This document shows positions 1 to 5,350 of a DNA stretch of 12,269 bases, piece by piece (positions within the stretch are counted from its first letter, which is position 1; each line of letters starts with the position of its first letter). A program made the position numbers and the translations under genes. Under the pieces are notes generated by a model. That model worked only from the letters and a program-made list of their open reading frames with translations, was not told where the DNA came from and searched no databases. The DNA is from Chloroflexota bacterium (GTDB lineage Bacteria; Chloroflexota; Anaerolineae; Promineifilales; Promineifilaceae): positions 1 to 12,269 of the forward strand of contig JAAEOP010000664.1 in assembly GCA_024223125.1 (NCBI GenBank), read 5' to 3'.

Positions 1-212
1 ATGCTTTATTGAAGGAATTAGAGGAACATGCGCCGACGACGGCCGTGGAACCCAGCCGCTTCACCCCCAGCCAACAAATGGCCCTCTTCCCCGAGGCCAG
101 CCCCATTCTGGCCGAACTGGACGAACTGGACGTAAACAGCATGTCCCCCCTCGAAGCGCTCAACAAACTGTATGAATGGCAGCGCCGCTACGCTGATGAC
201 CAAAAGGAATAG
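1..212 (+). CDS. mutS: DNA mismatch repair protein MutS, C-terminal end (5' truncated by window edge)
   Basis: The reading frame is open from the first full codon at position 3 to TAG at 210-212, so only the last 69 residues of a larger gene are present. MutS is the mismatch-recognition ATPase of methyl-directed mismatch repair. The visible part begins in a helical stretch (ALLKELEEHAP) that fits the region after the MutS ATPase domain. A low-complexity linker follows, then the motif QMALFPEASP, and it closes with SPLEALNKLYEWQRRY. This 'PLEALNKLYEL' ending is characteristic of full-length bacterial MutS, where it forms the short C-terminal oligomerisation/beta-clamp region. A TTG codon at 9-11 could be read as a start but is internal to the gene. 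The next gene starts 3 bases after the stop and its ribosome site lies inside the mutS end. Confidence 0.85.
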   Translation, partial: ALLKELEEHAPTTAVEPSRFTPSQQMALFPEASPILAELDELDVNSMSPLEALNKLYEWQRRYADDQKE

Positions 213-215
213 AAA

Positions 216-612
216 ATGAAGCAGTTTGGTTGGCTAATTTTGATAGTTGCTTTGAATTTCGTTCTGGGAGGGTGTTATTCACCAGGAAATCAAAACCTTT
301 CTGTTAAAAAGAATACTCACTTGATTCTCCCAATTTCGTCCTGAATATAAGTCAGATAAACCAAATGGTCCTGAATGTGAACCTGAATGTTTTAGGGCTT
401 TCCACACAATTGATTTACCTTGAGTACAGAAATTCATATCAATGATCAATAGCGTATCTGTTTTATTTGGCAAAACAACAATTTTTGAGTATTCTCCCCC
501 CATCATGTTTTTTCAGATTGGTTTTAACGGCCGCATTGTACGCCCCTCATTATTAGGGCATGATTTCATAAGGTCTCTTCAACGCGCCTCGATGCAGAAA
601 TTTATGTCAATC
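216..612 (+). pseudogene. Small predicted lipoprotein gene, frame-disrupted
   Basis: ATG at 216-218 follows AAGGA (204-208) with good spacing. It opens a clear lipoprotein signal peptide: Lys-3, a hydrophobic stretch (WLILIVALNFVL) and the lipobox Leu-Gly-Gly-Cys, with the lipidated Cys at residue 20. The frame closes at TGA 342-344 after only 42 residues, which is very short for a lipoprotein. Two other frames carry on. Frame 308-442 stays open to TGA 443-445 and would be reached by one extra A in the A5 run at 306-310. Frame 334-612 is open for 93 codons apart from one TGA at 421-423. The segment is visibly AT-richer than its neighbours. I infer a decayed or mis-sequenced lipoprotein gene, but an intact 42-residue lipoprotein cannot be excluded. 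The family is not recognised. Confidence 0.5.
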
Positions 613-647
613 TGATTACGCACAAATTTCATCATTTATGAACTTAA

Positions 648-680
648 AGCCGAGGCAATTGCCCCGGCTTTTTTGTTTTT
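648..680 (+). terminator. Rho-independent terminator after mutS/lipoprotein
   Basis: The stem AGCCGAGGC (648-656) pairs with GCCCCGGCT (661-669) with one mismatch around an AATT loop. It is followed directly by TTTTTT, G, TTTTT (669-680). This is a classical intrinsic terminator on the + strand and separates mutS and the lipoprotein from the ABC-F gene. Confidence 0.85.
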
Positions 681-740
681 GCGGTAAAAGGCAACAACGG
701 ATATTAGTAAAGAACGGATAAAAATTTGGCGGAGGAAACT

Positions 741-2369
741 ATGGCTCAAATATTAATGAACCTGGATAAAGTATCGGTCGCTTTGACCGGAAAAACAATC
801 TTTCAAGCGGTGGATTGGGAAATTCAGAACCGGCAGCGTATTGGTCTGGTTGGGCCAAATGGCGCCGGGAAATCTACATTGATGAAACTGATGAGCGACG
901 AACTCACGGCCGTATCCGGCAACATCTACCGCCAACCCACTCTCACCTGGGCGCGGTTGGAACAAGAACCACAAATGAGCGACGGCCGGACTGTTTTTGA
1001 AGAAGCGCTGACGGCCGTACCCCAATTAACAGCTGTAGAAAGCCAACTACGCCGCCTGGAAAACCAGATGGCTGACCCGGATGTATACAACGATCCGGCC
1101 CGGTTAGAAAAGGTGATGCAGCAGCATGGCCGCGCCCTGGACGAATATGAACGGCTGGACGGGCCGCGTTATGAAAGCCGTGTCAAAGAAGCATTGTCGC
1201 GGGTTGGTCTGGATGAAACCCATTGGCCCACCCCCACCCACCTTCTCAGCGGCGGGCAGAAAAAACTGGTGCTGTTAGCAAAACTTATCGTCTTGCAACC
1301 CAAGCTGCTGCTGCTGGATGAGCCAGACAATCATCTGGACGTACCGGCCAAAGAACATTTGGAAAAACTGATTAACAGCTACGATGGCTGCGTTGTCATT
1401 ATTTCCCACGACCGATATTTGCTGGATGAAGTGGCGACCCATATTGCGGAATTGGAAAACGGCCGTCTCACCCTCTACCCCGGCAACTACAGCGCCTACA
1501 CCACCGAAAGGGAGTTGCGTCGCCTGCGCCAACAGCAGTTGTACCAGGCGCAGCAAAAAGAGATTGCCCGCATTGAGGCGGCCATCACCCGTTTTGAACT
1601 GTGGGCCTCCATCGTAGTAGATGTACGCCACATCCGTCAGGCACGCGCCCGCCGCAAAATGTTAGACCGTATGGACAAGATCGAAAAGGTTACAGATGCC
1701 CGCCGCATGAGTTTAGACTTGAATGGCTGGCGCGGCAGCAAAAAAGTTGTGGAATTGGAAAATGTGAGTCTGACGCTGCCCAACGGCCGTCCCCTTTGGC
1801 ACAATCTCAACCACATCATCTGGCATGGGGAACGGGTGGGGCTGGTGGGACCAAATGGGGCCGGCAAATCTATGCTCATGAAGCAGATGCTTGATCCAGA
1901 GGGAGTACCGAACGGCCGGATTAAAATCGGCCCCAGCATCAAAATTGGCTATTACGCCCAGGAGCAAGAAACATTGGACACTAAGAAAACACCTCTGCAA
2001 GAAATCCGGTCTACGGCCGCCATCAGCGAAGGAGATACCGTCGCGTTTCTGCACCGCTTCCTGTTTACTTATGACCAGGTACGCAACCCCATTTATGAAT
2101 TGAGCGGTGGTGAGCGCAGCCGTTTGCAGTTAGCCAAATTGGTTCTCGGCCGTCCTAACCTGCTACTGTTGGATGAACCAACCAACAACCTAGACATCAA
2201 TGCCATTGAAGTGTTGGAACAAACCATAGAAGAGTTCGTGGGAACTGTCCTGGTCATCTCCCACGACCGCTACTTTCTGGATCAGGTCGTAGACCGCATC
2301 ATCGAGCTAAAAGATAGCAAATTCACCGAATTCGAGGGTGGATATACGGATTATATTGTCCGCTTGTAG
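741..2369 (+). CDS. ABC-F family ATP-binding protein (translation factor type)
   Basis: Two tandem ABC ATPase domains and no membrane segments mark a soluble ABC-F protein. This family binds the ribosomal E site and relieves stalled translation; some members protect against antibiotics. From ATG 741 the product has 542 residues. Domain 1 has Walker A GPNGAGKS (about 38-45), signature LSGGQ (about 169-173), Walker B with DEPDNHLD (about 193-200) and H-loop ISHDRY (about 221-226). The charged helical linker typical of ABC-F covers about 250-325. Domain 2 has GPNGAGKS (about 369-376), LSGGE (about 454-458), DEPTNNLD (about 478-485) and ISHDRY (about 506-511). ATG 741 is preferred over an in-frame TTG at 726 because GGAGGAA lies at 731-737, five bases upstream. 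One oddity is that domain 1 has Asp where most ABC-F proteins have Thr (DEPTNHLD). The sequence cannot distinguish a housekeeping from a resistance role. It is monocistronic: a terminator lies upstream and convergent genes downstream. Confidence 0.92.
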   Translation: MAQILMNLDKVSVALTGKTIFQAVDWEIQNRQRIGLVGPNGAGKSTLMKLMSDELTAVSGNIYRQPTLTWARLEQEPQMSDGRTVFEEALTAVPQLTAVESQLRRLENQMADPDVYNDPARLEKVMQQHGRALDEYERLDGPRYESRVKEALSRVGLDETHWPTPTHLLSGGQKKLVLLAKLIVLQPKLLLLDEPDNHLDVPAKEHLEKLINSYDGCVVIISHDRYLLDEVATHIAELENGRLTLYPGNYSAYTTERELRRLRQQQLYQAQQKEIARIEAAITRFELWASIVVDVRHIRQARARRKMLDRMDKIEKVTDARRMSLDLNGWRGSKKVVELENVSLTLPNGRPLWHNLNHIIWHGERVGLVGPNGAGKSMLMKQMLDPEGVPNGRIKIGPSIKIGYYAQEQETLDTKKTPLQEIRSTAAISEGDTVAFLHRFLFTYDQVRNPIYELSGGERSRLQLAKLVLGRPNLLLLDEPTNNLDINAIEVLEQTIEEFVGTVLVISHDRYFLDQVVDRIIELKDSKFTEFEGGYTDYIVRL

Positions 2370-2471
2370 CCTAAACTGTTTGTTTGCGACTAACACCCAG
2401 CACGGGCATAATCTGACATTTTCTACGTTGAATTCCATATGAAAAATTGACACAGTTTACAGATGAATAAA

Positions 2472-2521
2472 GCATGATGCATACTTGACGATAGAGTGTG
2501 CATCACGCATCAGTTTTGTTT
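2472..2521. terminator. Hairpin between convergent ABC-F and minE genes, likely bidirectional terminator
   Basis: GCATGATGCATAC (2472-2484) pairs with GTGTGCATCACGC (2496-2508) over 13 positions with one mismatch and one wobble, around an 11-base loop. On the + side a T-rich tract (TTTTGTTT, 2514-2521) follows after a short gap. On the - side the sequence after the stem is TTTATT. The stem sits in the gap between two genes that converge, as expected for a shared terminator. The distance to the T tract makes it less than ideal. Confidence 0.5.
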
Positions 2522-2522
2522 A

Positions 2523-2795
2523 TTAGCGACGGCCGTTGACATAAGCTTGCATCGCTACCAACGGCACTTCGGCAACCAGACGGCTCTCCCGATCATCCTG
2601 ATCCAGACTCACCATCACATCTTCCGGGTTAATTTCCAAATGCTTGACCAATACCTGGATGATTTCATCTTTAATCTGGGCTATGACCCCCGGCGATACG
2701 TCGCTGCGGTCATGAATCAGCACCATTTGTAAGCGTTTTTTGGCAGTGGCCCCACTTTTTTCTTCTCTACCCAATAACCTGTCTATCCAACTCAT
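2523..2795 (-). CDS. minE: Cell division topological specificity factor MinE
   Basis: The 90-residue product matches MinE in length and layout. It has a short amphipathic N-terminal membrane-binding segment (MSWIDRLLGR), then the anti-MinCD region KKRLQMVLIHDRSDVSPG (about 19-36), and a C-terminal dimerisation domain with KDEIIQVLVKHLEI and LVAEVPLV. MinE stimulates the MinD ATPase and drives MinCD off the membrane at mid-cell, so the division septum forms centrally. It is the last gene of minC-minD-minE. Its ribosome site AAAGGAGA overlaps the minD stop codon (13 bases lie between the genes), which points to translational coupling. Confidence 0.96.
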   Translation of the reverse strand: MSWIDRLLGREEKSGATAKKRLQMVLIHDRSDVSPGVIAQIKDEIIQVLVKHLEINPEDVMVSLDQDDRESRLVAEVPLVAMQAYVNGRR

Positions 2796-2808
2796 AGACC
2801 ACTCTCCT

Positions 2809-3612
2809 TTAATTGCCGTTTAGCCAATTGTTCAACCTTTCCAGTAATCCGCCTCTGACCTTTAGTTCCATATAAGGAATTTCTTCCCCTTCCAGGCGTC
2901 CGGCAATATTGCGGAAAGATTGGCTGGCGCTGGCCCCATTCACACCGTTCATGGCTACCGGCAAGCCCTGGTTAGAGCCAATCAAAATTTGTTCATCTTC
3001 AGGAATGACACCGACGAGTTGAATGGCCAGAATATCTATAACGTCTTCAATGGAAAGCATTTGTCCCCGGTTGACCATATCAGGTTTGACGCGGTTGACA
3101 ATGAGGCGGGCCGGCCCCTTCTCCTCTGCTTCGATCATGCCAATAATTCGGTCAGCATCACGGACGGCCGAAACTTCGGGATTAGTCACAATCAAAACCT
3201 GATCGGTGGCGGCAATGGCGTTGCGGAAACCGCGTTCAATACCAGCCGGAGAATCTATGATAATGTAATCCATCTCCTGTCGTAGTTGATCGCATACCAG
3301 CACCATGTCGGAGGGGCTAACGGCCATTTTGTCCCGTGTTTGGGCGGCCGGAATCAGGTACAATTCCGATTGACGCTTGTCTTTGATCATTGCCTGGCGC
3401 AGCCGACAGCGGCCTTCCACCACATCTACCAAATCGTACACAATGCGGTTTTCTAGCCCCATGACAATATCTAAATTACGCAAACCAATATCGGCGTCCA
3501 GGGCTACTACTTTACGGCCGCGTATGGCCAGAGCCACCGCCAGGTTTGCAGTGACGGTGGTTTTACCCACTCCCCCTTTGCCCGATGTGACAGTAATAAC
3601 TTTTCCGCTCAT
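2809..3612 (-). CDS. minD: Septum site-determining ATPase MinD
   Basis: MinD is the membrane-cycling P-loop ATPase that recruits MinC and is itself displaced by MinE. The 267-residue product begins with the deviant Walker A GKGGVGKT (11-18). ALDADIGLRNLD (about 37-48) follows, then the Walker B strand YIIIDSPAG (116-124). It ends in an amphipathic membrane-targeting helix, GGLLERLNNWLNG (about 254-266). Length and motifs agree with bacterial MinD, and the start is fixed by AAAAGGAG just upstream of the ATG. It lies between minC (82-base gap holding a repeat hairpin) and minE (13-base gap). The full set of three supports an oscillating or gradient-forming Min system rather than a MinD homologue used elsewhere. 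Confidence 0.96.
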   Translation of the reverse strand: MSGKVITVTSGKGGVGKTTVTANLAVALAIRGRKVVALDADIGLRNLDIVMGLENRIVYDLVDVVEGRCRLRQAMIKDKRQSELYLIPAAQTRDKMAVSPSDMVLVCDQLRQEMDYIIIDSPAGIERGFRNAIAATDQVLIVTNPEVSAVRDADRIIGMIEAEEKGPARLIVNRVKPDMVNRGQMLSIEDVIDILAIQLVGVIPEDEQILIGSNQGLPVAMNGVNGASASQSFRNIAGRLEGEEIPYMELKVRGGLLERLNNWLNGN

Positions 3613-3630
3613 ATTGTTCTCCTTTTAATT

Positions 3631-3683
3631 TGTGGTTGGTGGTAGTGGATAGTGCCAGTCACCAACCAGTAGCCACCAGCCAC
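3631..3683. repeat. Heptanucleotide-repeat hairpin in the minC-minD gap
   Basis: Read on the + strand from 3632 in units of seven, the sequence is GTGGTTG, GTGGTAG, TGGATAG, TGCCAGT, CACCAAC, CAGTAGC, CACCAGC. The second half is the approximate reverse complement of the first. The core GGTTGGTG (3634-3641) pairs perfectly with CACCAACC (3660-3667). It follows the minC stop and precedes the minD ribosome site, with no T tract, so it does not look like a terminator. It resembles the elements at 7548-7580 and 10684-10735 in architecture though not in sequence. Confidence 0.6.
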
Positions 3684-3694
3684 ATGTTTAACTC

Positions 3695-4408
3695 CTATGA
3701 TTTCCATCGCTCGGCAATGATCTGTCCGTTCTTGATGGCTGCCTGTTCAGGTGTGGGTGTGCGCCCCAATTCGTGGGGTGAAATAGCAATTTGATCGGCG
3801 ATACGGAGTTGGGTGGGTTGCAGATCGAGGGCGCGGATGACGGCCGCATCATCCCCCAACGCCCCGGCATGTACCAACCCACGCAAACGTCCCCAGACAA
3901 TCACATCGCCGCCGGCCATAATCTCGGCCCCCGGATTCACATCCCCGATGATGACAATATCTCCTTTATGATAAAGGGAACGGCCGGAGCGCAGCGTTTC
4001 TTTGAGCAATAAAACGTCACGGCCGTTACTGTTTTCTTCCCCATTGGCGGCTGCTTGTGGCTGGGGAATCAGCATGTTCCCATCCAGGTCTGTGTTGCTA
4101 CCCGCCAACCGGATGGCTAAATCCAGATCACGGGTAATGGTACGAGTTTGGGCATCGTCAGAAAGAATAGCCCATAATTCCAGTTCATGTTCCACAAAGA
4201 GACGATGTAGCTGCAATATTTGGGCTTTGGTTAACGGCCGTGATCCCACCTGCAAAGCAACCCGGCTGCCCTGAAAAAAGGAGCCCTTCCGTTCTAATTC
4301 ATCCTGTAATTGGGCATACATCACCTCAAATGACCCTTCAGTGGTGGTGGTCACAAGAAGCCCTTCACGGATGCCTTTTACTTGAAGCTGCTGCGCCTGT
4401 TCAATCAT
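3695..4408 (-). CDS. minC: Septum site-determining protein MinC
   Basis: MinC is the FtsZ assembly inhibitor that MinD places on the membrane. The 237-residue product starts with the N-terminal FtsZ-binding domain, whose VKGIREGLLVT strand (10-20) is typical. It continues through about residue 85, then a Gln/Ala/Asn-rich linker (about 105-130). The C-terminal right-handed beta-helix runs from about 131 to 235, with the hallmark stretch GDVNPGAEIMAGGDVIVWGRLRG (split over 155-177). In that stretch Gly-Asp and Gly-Gly turns recur, followed by HAGALGD (180-186). The last part, IKNGQIIAERW, is also typical. No strong ribosome site is visible before ATG 4408, but no better start keeps the conserved N-terminus. 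It is the first gene of the min operon, and its upstream region carries inverted repeats. Confidence 0.93.
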   Translation of the reverse strand: MIEQAQQLQVKGIREGLLVTTTTEGSFEVMYAQLQDELERKGSFFQGSRVALQVGSRPLTKAQILQLHRLFVEHELELWAILSDDAQTRTITRDLDLAIRLAGSNTDLDGNMLIPQPQAAANGEENSNGRDVLLLKETLRSGRSLYHKGDIVIIGDVNPGAEIMAGGDVIVWGRLRGLVHAGALGDDAAVIRALDLQPTQLRIADQIAISPHELGRTPTPEQAAIKNGQIIAERWKS

Positions 4409-4418
4409 AAACTTTGCA

Positions 4419-4479
4419 GACCGGCGAGGTTTTCGCTTTGATTTGGTAAGTCTTACAATAGTCTGAAACCTCGCCAGTC
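4419..4479. repeat. 14-bp inverted repeat upstream of minC
   Basis: GACCGGCGAGGTTT (4419-4432) and AAACCTCGCCAGTC (4466-4479) are reverse complements except at one position. The 33-base spacer contains a smaller perfect dyad, GTAAG-T-CTTAC. The element lies 11 bases upstream of the minC start in its leader. There is no T tract, so it does not look like a terminator. It could be a leader RNA structure, a dispersed small repeat (MITE-like), or a scar of the mobile-element remnants next to it. Confidence 0.55.
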
Positions 4480-4526
4480 TTGAAATCTATATGTTATAGT
4501 TATGTCAATCTATTCATATATGCGGG

Positions 4527-4566
4527 ATAATACAACAAAAACCATTGTTGTAATAATACAACAAAA
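4527..4566. promoter_or_regulatory. Operator-like AT-rich repeat cluster in the divergent gap before minC
   Basis: The 14-mer ATAATACAACAAAA occurs twice exactly (4527-4540 and 4553-4566), spaced 26 bases start to start. Between them TGTTGTA forms a perfect 7-bp dyad with TACAACA of the first copy (loop AAAACCAT). Read on the - strand, each repeat contains TATTAT, a possible -10 element for the min operon. A TTGACA-like hexamer on the - strand lies at 4503-4508, without a well-spaced -10. I call it a candidate promoter/operator; the binding protein is unknown. Confidence 0.4.
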
Positions 4567-4625
4567 CAGGGCCAATAGCAACCCCTCTATGGCTTTAGGA
4601 GTATAGCTGAGAGCTGACCGATATT

Positions 4626-4982
4626 TTGGGGCTGGAAGATTTGGATGTAGTCAAAGAAGAATATGATGACCAAAGCAACATCCCCCATCTCTATTGCACA
4701 TCACGCTGGGATGTTGCGCTATGTCCCAATTGCCTGCAATTGAGTTGCCAAGCACATAATTATCCCAAACAAAGACGGTTTCACGACGCACCGCTGCGAG
4801 GTCAAAAAATGGTTCTGGTTTTTGACAGCGCCCGTTTTGATTGCGAAGGGTGTGGCAAGCTCTTTACGCAAGTCATTCGGGATGTTGTGCCTGAATGCAC
4901 TTACACCCAGCGGAAGAGATGCTTAACACGGGTAAAAGTCACAGCAGCATTAACCAGGATATTTCCGCTATACGCAAATTAG
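4626..4982 (+). pseudogene. ISL3-family transposase, N-terminal zinc-ribbon fragment
   Basis: The frame is open from 4611 (after TGA 4608-4610) with no ATG; the first usable codon is TTG 4626. The product shows the N-terminal zinc-binding region of ISL3-type transposases: an ILGLEDLDVV lead-in, then CPNC (about residues 34-37), a His-rich stretch, a basic RGQKMVLVFDSARFDC strand, and a second Cys pair (DCEGCGKLFTQ). Full ISL3 transposases are about 400 residues with a C-terminal DDE catalytic domain. Here the match ends after about 95 residues, and the remaining tail (RVKVTAALTRIFPLYAN) is out-of-frame reading of the adjoining integrase fragment. No terminal inverted repeats were found. It cannot encode a working transposase. 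Confidence 0.65.
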
Positions 4983-5164
4983 CTGTGGAAGCGGCCGATA
5001 ATGGACTGGTTCCCCCTACCCTGGCTTACGGTGTGGAACGGGTGAAGGGTGTGAAATAAGAAGGGGTTCGCGCTGGTAATTGGCTAACTCAGGCAGAAGC
5101 AGAGAAGCTGATTAACGCCCCATCCAAACGATGGCAAGCAGAGGAGATCTCCTTTGGTATTTGA
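4919..5164 (+). pseudogene. Tyrosine recombinase (phage-integrase family) fragment with in-frame stop
   Basis: In the frame starting at ATG 4919 the product contains SSINQDISAIRKLAVEAADN, then GLVPPTLAYGVERVKGVK, then TAA at 5057-5059. In the same frame it continues EGVRAGNWLTQAEAEKLINAP. This order (SINxxLSAIRKLAxEAADNGL, then GIxxVKG, then GNWLTxxQAxxLLNAP) is typical of the SAM-like N-terminal domain and early catalytic domain of tyrosine recombinases. The stop replaces one codon between VKGVK and EGVR. Recognisable similarity ends near 5120, well before the catalytic Arg, His and Tyr, and the frame closes at TGA 5162-5164. It overlaps the out-of-frame tail of the transposase fragment and is certainly non-functional. 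Family assignment rests on pattern recognition without an alignment. Confidence 0.6.
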
Positions 5165-5350
5165 TCTCCAGCATGGTTACCATTTCTTCGGCGACGGCAA
5201 TACGGGCGCGTAAATCGGCCAGTGGATTGTCAATGCGGTTCAGAAGAGCTTGCTGCCATTCGGCTGCCAGCCGGGGGATAGGGGCGCTTTTCAGCCGTGC
5301 AAGGGGTCGCTGACATCGGCCATGTCCAACCATTCGGTCAATCGTTCCGG
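5112..5350 (-). pseudogene. Unrecognised minus-strand gene remnant downstream of the cytochrome b fusion
   Basis: Two frames together give protein-like sequence. Just after the upstream stop one frame reads PERLTEWLDMADVSDP before stopping. The frame from ATG 5333 continues LARLKSAPIPRLAAEWQQ and then NPLADLRARIAVAEEMVTML, and ends at 5112. Joining the frames near 5300 gives one continuous, helix-rich stretch, so I suspect a frameshifted C-terminal remnant. The last residues (after about 5150) are antisense to the integrase fragment and probably not original. No family was recognised. It has no own ribosome site and lies 17 bases after the cytochrome b fusion stop. Confidence 0.35.

Noticed and set aside
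279..506. Minus-strand ORF of 75 codons opposite the lipoprotein region
   Set aside because: It has no ribosome site or recognisable family, and it overlaps a + strand signal peptide with a good start. It is the antisense of an AT-rich, decayed segment.
726..740. TTG start five codons upstream in the ABC-F gene
   Set aside because: The GGAGGAA ribosome site lies between this TTG and ATG 741, so it can serve only the ATG.
1275..1631. Minus-strand ORF of 118 codons inside the ABC-F gene
   Set aside because: It is a shadow of a strongly supported ABC-F coding region with intact motifs in the + frame.
2496..2732. Plus-strand ORF opposite minE
   Set aside because: It is antisense to a clear MinE; the composition reflects the complementary codons.
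4409..5350. Possible tRNA or structured RNA gene in the gene-poor stretch
   Set aside because: No cloverleaf, anticodon arm or T-loop consensus was seen. The stretch is explained by repeats and mobile-element remnants.
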